From Hirschia baltica ATCC 49814 (GTDB taxonomy: Bacteria; Pseudomonadota; Alphaproteobacteria; Caulobacterales; Hyphomonadaceae), in NCBI RefSeq assembly GCF_000023785.1, contig NC_012982.1, positions 1,984,001 to 2,048,000 of the forward strand: a DNA stretch of 64,000 bases, written 5' to 3'. How positions within the stretch are numbered: the stretch's first letter is position 1; the number at the start of each line of letters is the position of its first letter. The notes below the pieces were generated by a model, which worked only from the letters and a program-made list of their open reading frames with translations, made no database searches and had not been told where the DNA came from. A program made the position numbers and the translations under genes. Of this stretch, positions 27,706-37,855 are shown piece after piece.

Positions 27706-29364
27706 TTATTTAGTAAGTTTTGCCCAATACGCAGAGTAAGCTGGTAAATCATGAGGCACTTCCCAGCCATCACTCATACCGTCATGACTAAACATGACCT
27801 TCCAACCCTTTCCAAGATGGTGATTCCATTTTGAATGTTTATCGCTGAAATTGTAGACACACATAATGTGCTCTTCGTCATGTCGTCGCATAAACGCCAA
27901 TACAGAGGAATTATGCGTATCCATAAATGTCATCGAGCCGAGTCGAAGCGCCAAAGTTCTCTTTCTTACACCCATCGCATATTTGGTGAAGCGCAGCATG
28001 CAGGGAATATCATCAGTTTGAGTATCAACAGCTAATTCAGCTTGTTTTGGATCGACTGGTATCCAAGGTGTCCCTGTTGTGAAGCCCGCATGATCTGCAT
28101 TTTTATTCCACGGCATCGGCACCCGCGCACCATCTCTCCCCAACGTCCTTGGCCAATTCGCAATAGCTTCTGGATCTTTCAGATGTTCAAAAGCAACCTC
28201 ACCCTGAGGTAATCCCAATTCCTCACCTTGATAGATAAACGCGTTCCCACGCAGTGAAAGCAGCAACATCATATAATTACGCGCTGCGAACCAACGGTTT
28301 TCTGGCTTTGCCCACCGACTAACCGCACGTGGTGCATCATGGTTTTCAAAAGCCCAAGACGGCCAACCTTCGCCGTCTTCACCTATCCAATTTCCAAGAG
28401 TTCCTCGAACCTTGTCCGCAGAAACGGGAGGCCCATCAAGAAAATCAAAACTATATGCAGAGTTCAAACGTTTATCACCATACGTGTAATCGCGCATTTC
28501 CGATAAAGCTTCATCTCCTCCAATTTCGGCAACAGTAAAAATCTCGCCGTGCTTATCAAGCTCTTTACGAATACGTTCCATAAAAAGCGGGATTTCTGGT
28601 TGTGACTGATTGTGGATACGCTTTTGCATATCAAAAGGACGCGTAACACGAGACCTTTCCAAATTTGAAGGAGGGTTATCTGTCATCGCACGGTTATGCA
28701 TAGCAAAGTTTATGGCATCCATACGAAAACCATCAACACCGCGATCTATCCAGAAACGCATAATTTCCAAAATGGCATTCTGCACATCCAAATTATGCAC
28801 ATTCAATTGCGGTTGTTCTTTTAGAAAATTGTGCATGAAATACTGTTGGCGGCGTGCATCCCATTCCCATGCTGGTCCACCAAAAACAGATTGCCAATTA
28901 TTGGGCGGCATTCCATCAATTTTTGGATCAGCCCATACATACCAGTCAGATTTTACATTCTTTCTGCTTTGGCGGCTCTCTTCAAACCAAGCGTGTTGAT
29001 CCGAAGTATGAGCATAAACTTGGTCAATAATAATCTTCAGCCCACGACTATGAGCCTGTTCAACCAAGTCATCAAAATCATCTAAGGTTCCAAATGTGGG
29101 ATCAATCTCTTTATAGTCAGAAATATCGTACCCATAGTCAGCCTGTGGAGACTTAAAAAACGGTGATAACCAGATGGCATCGACACCCAATGATGCAATA
29201 TGGTCCAATTTTTCAATACACCCTCTCAAATCTCCAATACCATCACCGTTGGAGTCGTAGAAGCTGCGCGGATAAATGTGATAAATAACAGCCCCTTTCC
29301 ACCAAGGAGCTTTGTCTGAGCTCTTATGTCCAAGTTCAATTTCTGAAGGGGTCACAATATTCAT
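27706..29364 (-). CDS. alpha-glucosidase, GH13 (oligo-1,6-glucosidase/GH13_23-like)
   Basis: A 552-residue retaining alpha-glucosidase that releases glucose from alpha-glucosides. It starts with the family-typical WWKGAVIYHIYPRSFYDSNG, carries a GIGDLRG calcium-site-like motif, the nucleophile in GVDGFRMDAINF, the acid/base Glu in FTVAEIGGDEAL, and the stabilising Asp in FENHDAPRAVSRW. No signal peptide is present, so it acts in the cytoplasm, most likely on maltodextrins released by GlgX and GlgP, though small alpha-glucosides such as glucosylglycerate are possible. It lies 96 nt after glgX on the same strand. Confidence 0.9.
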   Translation of the reverse strand: MNIVTPSEIELGHKSSDKAPWWKGAVIYHIYPRSFYDSNGDGIGDLRGCIEKLDHIASLGVDAIWLSPFFKSPQADYGYDISDYKEIDPTFGTLDDFDDLVEQAHSRGLKIIIDQVYAHTSDQHAWFEESRQSRKNVKSDWYVWADPKIDGMPPNNWQSVFGGPAWEWDARRQQYFMHNFLKEQPQLNVHNLDVQNAILEIMRFWIDRGVDGFRMDAINFAMHNRAMTDNPPSNLERSRVTRPFDMQKRIHNQSQPEIPLFMERIRKELDKHGEIFTVAEIGGDEALSEMRDYTYGDKRLNSAYSFDFLDGPPVSADKVRGTLGNWIGEDGEGWPSWAFENHDAPRAVSRWAKPENRWFAARNYMMLLLSLRGNAFIYQGEELGLPQGEVAFEHLKDPEAIANWPRTLGRDGARVPMPWNKNADHAGFTTGTPWIPVDPKQAELAVDTQTDDIPCMLRFTKYAMGVRKRTLALRLGSMTFMDTHNSSVLAFMRRHDEEHIMCVYNFSDKHSKWNHHLGKGWKVMFSHDGMSDGWEVPHDLPAYSAYWAKLTK

Positions 29365-29460
29365 AACTTACATTTCTATCGGTAATTGAAGTCTAATTGG
29401 TTTCAAATTGAATTTAGTATTGATAATATCATCTGTGCAGCCTGTTAAAATAAGGGCCGT

Positions 29461-31380
29461 TTAATAAAAAACGACGTTCACAGTCCGCGGACTTATGGTT
29501 TGGGTACTTCCACAACGAATAAATGTCTGATGACGATCAGTCCTGTTGAAAAGTATTAATGCATTTTTAGAGGTCAATTCCATAACAAACGCCCCCATAT
29601 CAGGCTTTTCCCAATCAAGAACAGTCATTTCTTCACCATCAAAGCGCCGCCAGACAACATCTTGCTCCGCCCAAAAGTGAACATCATCATGTAGACCTAG
29701 TTTTTTTCGAACTTCAGACAATTCTGAAACATGACGCTCAAGCTTCTTGTCCCGCTTTGACCAGTCTAACCAAGTAATCTCATTATCCTGAGCGTAAGCA
29801 TTATTATTACCTGATTGACTGCGTCCGAATTCGTCACCGGCTGTCAGCATAATACAACCTTTGGAAAGGAAAAGTGTCGATAATATCGCTTTTAAATCAA
29901 CACGCCTTTTATTCAAAACAGACTGATCGGCAGTATCGCCTTCTACGCCATTATTCCATGAAATATTATCATTGTGGCCGTCGCGATTATTCTCTCCATT
30001 TGCATAATTATGCTTGTCTTCAAATGCCACCAAGTCAGCGAGTGTAAATCCATCATGAGCGGCGACAAAATTCACAGAACGCGTCTTTGAAGGTTTATCC
30101 TCATCCAGATTTTGATAAACATCAGACGATCCACAAAGCCGCGTTGCAAATTTCCCAAGTGCATCGGCGTCACCTCGCCAAAAACGTCTTACATCGTCAC
30201 GATAAGCATCATTCCATTCGAGGAAACGTGACGGAAAATTACCAAGCTGATAACCACCAGGTCCGATATCCCAAGGCTCTGCAATTAGAACGCAATCATT
30301 GAGCACATCATCTGCCAACATCTCCTGAATGAGACTGGCTTTGGCGTTGAAATGGCCCCCATTCGCATCTTCACGGCCCAGTGCTGGCCCTAAATCAAAC
30401 CGATACCCGTCTATACCTGCGAATTTCACGAAGTACCGCATGGAATCAAGTATCAAACGGCGTACAACAGGATGGCTACAATCAATGGAATTGCCGCATC
30501 CAGTATCATTTATCAAATGTCCAGGCTGACCATCATGTGTTCTAAAATATGATTTGGCATCTAAGCCTCTAAAACTCAGTGTTGGTCCGTAGACGTCGCT
30601 TTCTCCATTATGATTAAAAACAACATCTAGAAACACACTAATATCCGCGTCGTGCAACGCTTTCACCGCAGCTTTTAATTCCTCTAAGCCACCCGGCGCT
30701 AATTTGGGATCAAGTGCAAAATAGCTAACAGGATTATACCCCCATCCATTGTGCAGGTTCAAAGGTGCAAGATGACGTTCATCTATCCATGCATTGATTG
30801 GCATAAGCTCCACAGCATCGACACCAACCCGTTTTAAATGCTTAATCACAGATGGATGCGTAAGGGCAGCAAGAGTGCCTTTTTTAGTCTTTGGTATTTT
30901 GGGGTTTAGTTTTGAAAAACTATTGACCTGAAGCTCATAAATCAAACCGCCATCAGGAAACTTTTTATGAGCGTTTTCAACTTCAAGCGGAGGCACGCAA
31001 ACAACCGCTTTGGGCATCAATGCAGCTGTATCAATTTTTGCATCACGATGCGCCGCCAGATCCGCATGATATACGAAAGCTTGATTGATTTGGGTTGCAT
31101 AAGGATCCAAAAGCAATTTGTTTGGATCAAACCACAAACCATTTTCTGGGTCCCAGACACCATCAGCTCGATAGCCGTATAAACTTCCTTCGTCAGCATT
31201 TTCGATGAATGCTGACCAATACCCCTCTTCATCCTTTGTCATCAGAATGCGATCAGTTTCATGATCACCATCAAATAAGCAAACATGCATACTTGATGCT
31301 TCAGGAGACCATACGCAGAAACGCACCCCATTGGGAAGTAAACGCGATCCAAGGTGTAATTTTAGATCAGGGTTGATCAT
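29461..31380 (-). CDS. glgX: glycogen debranching enzyme GlgX
   Basis: Hydrolyses alpha-1,6 branch points of phosphorylase-limit glycogen. The 639-aa protein has an N-terminal CBM48-type domain (CVWSPEASSMHVCLFDGD) followed by the GH13 barrel: VVFNHNGESDV, the nucleophile in GIDGYRFDLGPALGRE, the acid/base Glu in VLIAEPWDIGPGGYQ, and AAHDGFTLADLV with the third acid. NYANGENNRDGHNDN is a GlgX/isoamylase hallmark. It begins 17 nt after the glgA stop, so it belongs to the glgP-glgB-glgA-glgX operon. Confidence 0.95.
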   Translation of the reverse strand: MINPDLKLHLGSRLLPNGVRFCVWSPEASSMHVCLFDGDHETDRILMTKDEEGYWSAFIENADEGSLYGYRADGVWDPENGLWFDPNKLLLDPYATQINQAFVYHADLAAHRDAKIDTAALMPKAVVCVPPLEVENAHKKFPDGGLIYELQVNSFSKLNPKIPKTKKGTLAALTHPSVIKHLKRVGVDAVELMPINAWIDERHLAPLNLHNGWGYNPVSYFALDPKLAPGGLEELKAAVKALHDADISVFLDVVFNHNGESDVYGPTLSFRGLDAKSYFRTHDGQPGHLINDTGCGNSIDCSHPVVRRLILDSMRYFVKFAGIDGYRFDLGPALGREDANGGHFNAKASLIQEMLADDVLNDCVLIAEPWDIGPGGYQLGNFPSRFLEWNDAYRDDVRRFWRGDADALGKFATRLCGSSDVYQNLDEDKPSKTRSVNFVAAHDGFTLADLVAFEDKHNYANGENNRDGHNDNISWNNGVEGDTADQSVLNKRRVDLKAILSTLFLSKGCIMLTAGDEFGRSQSGNNNAYAQDNEITWLDWSKRDKKLERHVSELSEVRKKLGLHDDVHFWAEQDVVWRRFDGEEMTVLDWEKPDMGAFVMELTSKNALILFNRTDRHQTFIRCGSTQTISPRTVNVVFY

Positions 31381-31397
31381 TGATTTTCTCTAAATCT

Positions 31398-32987
31398 CTA
31401 TAGAGCAGCTCGAATTGCTCGAGAAAGTGGCCGAAACGTTTTCTTGGCATCGTAATTTGCAATAACTTGACGATATAGATCTACATAGCGCGCTGCACTT
31501 CGTCCCCAAGAAAAGTCTGACCTCATACCGGCGCGCTGCATAGATTTCCAAGCAGTTTTGTCATTGTACAATTTTATCGTCCGAACGACAGCTTGTTTCA
31601 AATGAAATGGGTCAGGCGGGTAAAATTGCACACCAGTCGCACACCCAAGAGATACCGATGCTTCATTGGCGTCAATAATCGTGTCTGCAAGCCCGCCAAC
31701 ACGCGTAACCACTGGAACACACCCATAACGAAGCCCATACAATTGCGTCAGCCCACACGGCTCAAAACGCGATGGAATTAAGATTGCATCACCACCAGCC
31801 TGCATGCGATGGGCAATTGGCTCTTCATAGCCAACTTTGACTCCAATCCTGCCTGGGTGACGTTGCGATGCAGCAAGAAAACCACGTTCAATTGCATTAT
31901 CTCCCTGACCGAGCACCGCAAATTTTGCACCCATCGGAACCAGCTCATCCAACAGCTCGAGGAGCATATCTACGCCCTTTTGCCATGTCATGCGGGAGCA
32001 AATAACAAACAGAGGGTCTTCATCATGAAACAGGCCAAACTCTGTTTCCAGATCAAACCTGTTCTGACGCCTCATCTGATAATTACGTGCCGAATATTGT
32101 TTCGTAATATAAGGGTCTTCAGGCGGGTTCCAGACATCATCATCGATCCCATTCAAAATACCATATAGATCATTCTCACGATGATTAATTAGTCCATCCA
32201 GACCCATGCCATTTTCAGGGCGCCGAATTTCACGCGCATAAGTCGGACTAACAGTCGTAATTACATCAGCCGAACTTAGCCCTGCTTTCATATAGCCAAT
32301 GCCGCCATAATATTCGACGCCATTCATAGCCCAAGCTTTTTTAGGGAGACCAAGCTTTTTGAATATTTTAGCATCATACCTGCCTTGAAAAGCAAGGTTA
32401 TGAATCGTCATGATCCGAGGAATATTACCAAAGTTGGCGTATCGCACATATGCAAGCGACAACGCAGACTGCCAGTCATGCGCATGAATGACTTGCGGCT
32501 CCCACTCTTTCAACTTTCCAAGTGCAACGTCCGCAGCAGCTTTAGACAATGCCCCAAACCGTTGCCAATTATCTTCCCAGTCCGCACCATTTTCATCAAG
32601 ATAGGGCCCACCTGATCGATCAAAGAAATCAGGACAATCCAATACATAAATTTTATGGCCAGCTACTTCATCTGCCAAAATAGCAGCTTTGCTTCCAAAT
32701 AAGTTGTTGTAGGTTTTCACTACACGTGGATTTTCCAATTTACTCATCACCGAACGATATCCGGGAATGAATGAACGCACTTCCACGCCCTGATCTTTTA
32801 GTGCTAACGGCAGCGCACCAGTGACATCAGCCAAACCGCCGGTTTTGATCAAAGGATACAGTTCCGAAGTCACAGATAACACACGAATGGGACCACTCAT
32901 CCCACTATCAGATTTCTGCGTATTAATCTGCGACTCTAAAAAATCGAAACTTTCTTTTGTCTTCAAAGCTGGTGCGGCCACAATCAT
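31398..32987 (-). CDS. glgA: glycogen synthase GlgA (GT5)
   Basis: Transfers glucose from ADP-glucose to the non-reducing ends of glycogen. GT5 landmarks are the nucleotide-binding LIKTGGLADVTGALP and, in the C-terminal lobe, IPSRFEPCGLTQLYGLRYG with the catalytic glutamate. At 529 aa it is longer than the usual ~480 because about 33 residues precede the normal start of the family. An internal ATG (residue 30, MSGPIRVLS) is the conventional alternative. The upstream ATG overlaps the glgB stop in TAATG, which supports coupled translation from 32987. No ADP-glucose pyrophosphorylase gene (glgC) occurs in the window. Confidence 0.94.
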   Translation of the reverse strand: MIVAAPALKTKESFDFLESQINTQKSDSGMSGPIRVLSVTSELYPLIKTGGLADVTGALPLALKDQGVEVRSFIPGYRSVMSKLENPRVVKTYNNLFGSKAAILADEVAGHKIYVLDCPDFFDRSGGPYLDENGADWEDNWQRFGALSKAAADVALGKLKEWEPQVIHAHDWQSALSLAYVRYANFGNIPRIMTIHNLAFQGRYDAKIFKKLGLPKKAWAMNGVEYYGGIGYMKAGLSSADVITTVSPTYAREIRRPENGMGLDGLINHRENDLYGILNGIDDDVWNPPEDPYITKQYSARNYQMRRQNRFDLETEFGLFHDEDPLFVICSRMTWQKGVDMLLELLDELVPMGAKFAVLGQGDNAIERGFLAASQRHPGRIGVKVGYEEPIAHRMQAGGDAILIPSRFEPCGLTQLYGLRYGCVPVVTRVGGLADTIIDANEASVSLGCATGVQFYPPDPFHLKQAVVRTIKLYNDKTAWKSMQRAGMRSDFSWGRSAARYVDLYRQVIANYDAKKTFRPLSRAIRAAL

Positions 32988-35164
32988 TACGACTCCAGTT
33001 TTAAGATCAGCGTTCCTAGCGGCGGAATATTCAAATCGGCAATTCCATTTTGATCAGTTTGTATTTTACCCAAATTCCCCACCCCCGATCCTCCATAAGT
33101 ATGCGCATCTGTATTCAAAATTTCTTTCCAAATACCTGCATGAGGCAATTTAATTTTGTAACTATTGCGCACTATGGGTGTAAAATGACTAATTATTAGG
33201 ATTGTTGGCGCATCCGGTGCTTTTCTTTGCCACGCAAAAACTGAATCTGCCGCAGCATCCACAAGCACCCAATCAAAGCCTTCTCCTTCACAATCACGTG
33301 CATGCAGCGCAGGCTCAGACTTATAGATATTGTTCAGATCACGTACCAAGCTTTGTACACCTTGGTGCGGCCCATATTCGAGTAAATGCCAATCAAGAGA
33401 GCGTTTTTCACTCCACTCATCTCGTTGAGCAAACTCTTGCCCCATGAATAAAAGTTTCTTACCTGGATACCCCCACATAAAGGCAAAATAAGCGCGAAGA
33501 GTTGCAAATTTTTGCCAATCATCCCCCGCCATTTTATTCAGCAAGGATCCTTTGCCGTGCACAACTTCGTCATGGCTTAAAGGCAATACAAAATTTTCAG
33601 TAAAGGCATACATCAATCCAAATGTAATTTCATTGTGGTGATGTTGGCGATGAACTGGATCACGTGCGAGATAACGCAACGTGTCATTCATGAACCCCAT
33701 ATTCCATTTGAACCCAAAACCAAGCCCGCCTTCATGCACTGGATGAGAAACTTTAGGCCAAGAGGTAGATTCTTCAGCCATTGTCAAAATACCTGGATGA
33801 CGGCCGTAAACTTCCTTATTCATCAATTTTAGAAAATCGACAGCCTCTAGGTTTTCACGACCACCAAATTCATTTGGTATCCACTCACCCTGTTCCCGCG
33901 AATAATCCAAATATAACATCGACGCCACTGCATCAACGCGAAGACCATCAACATGAAAATGTTCAGCCCAAAACAAAGCATTGTTGACCAGATAGGACAC
34001 AACCTCTTTGCGACCAAAATTAAATATCGCGGTATTCCAGTCAGGGTGAAATCCTTTGCGTGGATCTTCATGCTCATAAAGGGCAGTCCCATCAAACCGA
34101 GAGAGACCATGAGCATCCGTTGGAAAATGCGCTGGCACCCAATCAATCAAGACACTTAAACCAGCTTTGTGTGCGCCTTCCACAAAACGCGCAAACCCGT
34201 CAGGGTCTCCAAAGCGTGCTGTGGGTGCATATAAGCCAGTCGTTTGATATCCCCAACTTGGATCGTATGGAAATTCACTGATTGGCAAAAATTCGATGTG
34301 CGTAAATCCCATATCTAAAACATATGGAATTAGTTGCTCCGCCATTTCATCCCAGCTTAAAAAGCCGCCATAGCCATTTTTGCGCCATGAACCTGGATGC
34401 ACTTCATAGATGGATATCGGCAATCTACGCGCATCCGCATCTGCCCAATATTTACGATGCTCATCATCATTCCATGTGCGTTCTGACGGACCTTTAACAA
34501 TAGAAGCAGTATTGGGCCTTAATTCTGATTTATAGGCAAAAGGGTCGGCTTTCAACGGAAGCGTATTTCCGTCTGGCCCTACGATCTCATATTTATACGC
34601 TGCACCATCACCAATGTCGGGTAAGAAGATTTCCCATATACCCGTGTCCACTCGTTTGCGCATTTGATTGCGGCGATTGTCCCATTTATTAAAATCCCCA
34701 ACGACAGATACGCGTTGAGCATTTGGGGCCCACACAGCAAAATGAACACCTTTAGCTCCTTCGTGTTCAATCACATGTGCGCCGAGTTTATCAAACAATC
34801 GCAAATGCGAGCCCTCTGAAAGATAATAATCATCCATCGGGCCAAGAACTGGACCAAAACTGTAGGCATCAGCTATTTCATATGTGCCGCCATTTTCATA
34901 TTTCGCCACATACCGAATGGGTTGACGTTTCTTCAATGCAACTGAGCCTTCAAAGAGGCCTGCATCATCAATTCTAGTCAACTCACCAACGCTTTTTCCT
35001 GCCAAAGTGTATGCTTCCACATGAATAGCATCGGGAAATAGCGCACGCGCAATAAACCGCTTCGTTTTATTGCCATTATTTTCAGGATGAACCCCCAAAA
35101 CAGAAAAGGGATCATTTTCCTGCGCAGAGATCAGTGCATGAATGCGGTCTGATCCTAGTGTCAT
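32987..35164 (-). CDS. glgB: 1,4-alpha-glucan branching enzyme
   Basis: Creates alpha-1,6 branches in glycogen by transferring short chains. At 725 aa it has the full arrangement: N-terminal beta domain (NDPFSVLGVHPE), CBM48 (GVHFAVWAPNAQRVSVVGDFN), GH13 barrel with nucleophile in FHVDGLRVDAVASML, acid/base Glu in ILTMAEESTSWP and LPLSHDEVVHGKGSLL, and a C-terminal all-beta domain. Both its ends overlap neighbours by one base (TAATG with glgP upstream and glgA downstream), a strong sign of translational coupling across the operon. Confidence 0.97.
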   Translation of the reverse strand: MTLGSDRIHALISAQENDPFSVLGVHPENNGNKTKRFIARALFPDAIHVEAYTLAGKSVGELTRIDDAGLFEGSVALKKRQPIRYVAKYENGGTYEIADAYSFGPVLGPMDDYYLSEGSHLRLFDKLGAHVIEHEGAKGVHFAVWAPNAQRVSVVGDFNKWDNRRNQMRKRVDTGIWEIFLPDIGDGAAYKYEIVGPDGNTLPLKADPFAYKSELRPNTASIVKGPSERTWNDDEHRKYWADADARRLPISIYEVHPGSWRKNGYGGFLSWDEMAEQLIPYVLDMGFTHIEFLPISEFPYDPSWGYQTTGLYAPTARFGDPDGFARFVEGAHKAGLSVLIDWVPAHFPTDAHGLSRFDGTALYEHEDPRKGFHPDWNTAIFNFGRKEVVSYLVNNALFWAEHFHVDGLRVDAVASMLYLDYSREQGEWIPNEFGGRENLEAVDFLKLMNKEVYGRHPGILTMAEESTSWPKVSHPVHEGGLGFGFKWNMGFMNDTLRYLARDPVHRQHHHNEITFGLMYAFTENFVLPLSHDEVVHGKGSLLNKMAGDDWQKFATLRAYFAFMWGYPGKKLLFMGQEFAQRDEWSEKRSLDWHLLEYGPHQGVQSLVRDLNNIYKSEPALHARDCEGEGFDWVLVDAAADSVFAWQRKAPDAPTILIISHFTPIVRNSYKIKLPHAGIWKEILNTDAHTYGGSGVGNLGKIQTDQNGIADLNIPPLGTLILKLES

Positions 35165-37629
35165 TAGAGGCCTACTTTCCAGATTTCTTCAGCATATTGC
35201 CTTATTGTTCTATCCGACGAAAACCAACCAGCATTAGCGGTATTTTTAATCGCCATTTTAGCCCAGAGTTTCTTATCTTTCCAGATTTCGTCAACACGTC
35301 GCTGCGCCAACGAATAACTATCAAAGTCCGCTGCGACCATAAACCAATCGTGCTCGACAATTCCATCAATAAGTCCAGAATATCTGAAAGTATCATCTGG
35401 TGAGAATGTACCAGTCTGGATTGCCGTAAGCGCCTGCTTCAGCTCTGGTGAATTAGCGATGATTTCTTTGGGGTCATAATTACCTTCACGTTTGGCCGCA
35501 ACTTCATCTGCAGTCATTCCGAATATAACTATATTGTCGTCACCGACATTTTCTTTAATCTCAACATTCGCACCATCTAGCGTACCGATAGTGATAGCGC
35601 CATTGACTTGGAATTTCATGTTTCCAGTACCTGAAGCTTCCATACCCGCTGTCGAAATTTGCTCAGAAAGGTCTGCAGCAGGAAATAATCTCTCTGCTTG
35701 CGAAACATTATAGTTTGGCACGAATACAACTTTCAACAGTCCCTGAACTGCTGGATCTTGATTGATAACCCGCGCAACGTCATTGGCAAGTTTGATGATC
35801 AGCTTGGCGTTGTGGTAGCTAGACGCCGCCTTACCACCAAAGATTTTCACCCGCGGTGCCCAGTCCTTTTCAGGGTGGGTACGAATTTGATCGTATAATG
35901 CAACGGCGTGAATAATGTTGAGCAATTGACGTTTATATTCATGGATCCGTTTGATCTGAATATCAAACATCGACGCAGGATCAATTTTCGCACCACAATA
36001 TGAAGCAAGGTGATTAGAAAGTTGAATTTTTTTCTCCAACTTCACAGCCATAAACTTTTCTTGAAACGCTGTATCATCCGCAAACTTATTCAAGTCGATA
36101 AGACGTTCCGCATCATCTTTAAATGCAGGTCCGATCGCCTCTTCAATCAAATTAGTAAGTTCAGGGTTACACTGCATCAACCAGCGCCGGAAAGTCACAC
36201 CATTTGTTTTGTTGTTGATGCGGTCCGGATAGAGTTTATGAAGATCTTTAAATACGGTTTGTTTCATCAATTCCGTATGTAGCGCCGAGACCCCATTGAC
36301 CTTATGAGAGCCAACAAAAGCCAGATTTCCCATTCTAACGCGGCGTTCGCCAGCTTCATCAATAAGTGAAATGGCAGATACAGCCGCATCGTCAAACCCT
36401 TTGGTTTTACGCGCAACTTTAAGAATGTGGGCATTGATAGCATATACAAGCTGCATGTGACGCGGCAATAAACGTTCAAACAATGGCACAGACCAGCTTT
36501 CCAAAGCTTCAGGCAGCAATGTGTGGTTTGTGTAAGAGAATGTTTCTCGCGCGATATCCCAAGCTTCTTCAAACTCAATATCATGCACATCAACGAGAAG
36601 ACGCACCAACTCCGCGACTCCAACAGCTGGATGAGTATCATTTAGCTGAATTGACGCACGCTCATGCAGAGTACGAATGTCTCCAAAATCCTGAATATGA
36701 CGGCGCACAATGTCTTGCAAAGATGCTGAGGTGAAGAAGTATTCCTGACGCAAACGCAAAGACTGCCCAGCAACGGATGAATCTGCAGGGTATAAAACAC
36801 GCGTCAAAGAACTCGCCCTATTGCTGTCGCGCAGGGCTCCCTGATGCTCTCCGGCATTAAATTGATCGAGCAAAATCGGATCAATAGGCTGTGCACTCCA
36901 CAAGCGAAGTGTATTCACCTGATTGCCGCGCCAACCAACAATTGGCGTATCATATGGCGTCGCAATAACACGCTCTTGCGGGTTCCATGTCATTTTACCC
37001 GGTGTACCTAGCGTTTCCTCAGCTGCTTCAACCACTCCGGCGAAGCCAACTTCGTAAGAACACTCTCGACGTTCAAATTCCCATGGGTTTCCGTGTGCGA
37101 GCCATGTTTCAGGAAGCTCAACTTGCCAGCCATCCGAAATTTCCTGACGGAACATACCGTTGATATAGCGAATTCCATACCCATAGGCTGGTACACCAAT
37201 GGTTGCCATGCTTTCCATGAAACACGCAGCCAAGCGACCAAGCCCACCATTACCTAACGCCGCATCAGGCTCTAATTCAGCGACAACATTTAGATCTACC
37301 CCAAGGCTTCCTAGTGCTTCTTGCATCTGCTCAAGCATTTCCATGTTGGAAACGGCATCACGCATCAAGCGACCAATAAGAAATTCAAGGCTGAGATAAT
37401 AAACCCGCTTACCTTTATCTTCATGAAACTCTTGTTTCGTTCGAATCCATGCATCAATAATACGGTCACGAATAACGAGAATGACCGCATGCAACCAGTC
37501 ATGCTTGTGTGCATTGGCAGCATCCTTACCAACACGGTAAGTCAGACGTTCAACAATTTCTGTAGCAAGTATCGAAGAGTCAAATTTGCGAGGCTCGGGA
37601 CGTGGCAGTCCCTCTGACTTCAGTTTCAT
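35164..37629 (-). CDS. glgP: glycogen/starch phosphorylase
   Basis: Releases glucose-1-phosphate from glycogen ends. The 821-residue enzyme has full family length. The PLP-binding signature EASGTGNMKFQVNGA is clear near residue 665, as are the glycine-rich ALGNGGLGRLAACFMES and YGIRYINGMFRQ near 130-160 and SIQLNDTHPAVGVAEL. It is the first gene of the operon, with a 226-nt upstream gap to argC that should hold the promoter. Together with the GH13_18 phosphorylase it makes this region a double source of Glc-1-P. Confidence 0.97.
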   Translation of the reverse strand: MKLKSEGLPRPEPRKFDSSILATEIVERLTYRVGKDAANAHKHDWLHAVILVIRDRIIDAWIRTKQEFHEDKGKRVYYLSLEFLIGRLMRDAVSNMEMLEQMQEALGSLGVDLNVVAELEPDAALGNGGLGRLAACFMESMATIGVPAYGYGIRYINGMFRQEISDGWQVELPETWLAHGNPWEFERRECSYEVGFAGVVEAAEETLGTPGKMTWNPQERVIATPYDTPIVGWRGNQVNTLRLWSAQPIDPILLDQFNAGEHQGALRDSNRASSLTRVLYPADSSVAGQSLRLRQEYFFTSASLQDIVRRHIQDFGDIRTLHERASIQLNDTHPAVGVAELVRLLVDVHDIEFEEAWDIARETFSYTNHTLLPEALESWSVPLFERLLPRHMQLVYAINAHILKVARKTKGFDDAAVSAISLIDEAGERRVRMGNLAFVGSHKVNGVSALHTELMKQTVFKDLHKLYPDRINNKTNGVTFRRWLMQCNPELTNLIEEAIGPAFKDDAERLIDLNKFADDTAFQEKFMAVKLEKKIQLSNHLASYCGAKIDPASMFDIQIKRIHEYKRQLLNIIHAVALYDQIRTHPEKDWAPRVKIFGGKAASSYHNAKLIIKLANDVARVINQDPAVQGLLKVVFVPNYNVSQAERLFPAADLSEQISTAGMEASGTGNMKFQVNGAITIGTLDGANVEIKENVGDDNIVIFGMTADEVAAKREGNYDPKEIIANSPELKQALTAIQTGTFSPDDTFRYSGLIDGIVEHDWFMVAADFDSYSLAQRRVDEIWKDKKLWAKMAIKNTANAGWFSSDRTIRQYAEEIWKVGL

Positions 37630-37855
37630 GAAATTCCCCAGGGTCTAATTGGTCATCGTTCAAATAGTATGCGCCTTTTGCGCCATGAACTCTACCGGAT
37701 TAGTTAACAAGACCGTGTGATATTCACTTTTTCGCCATTAGATAGCATTTTTTTTGTAAACTGCCCGCTCAACAGACAAACATTGAGCATTTCTATCTCA
37801 ATTGCTTGAACAATCACTACACACCATTTGGTGTATGAGAGAGACTGGCTGACGA

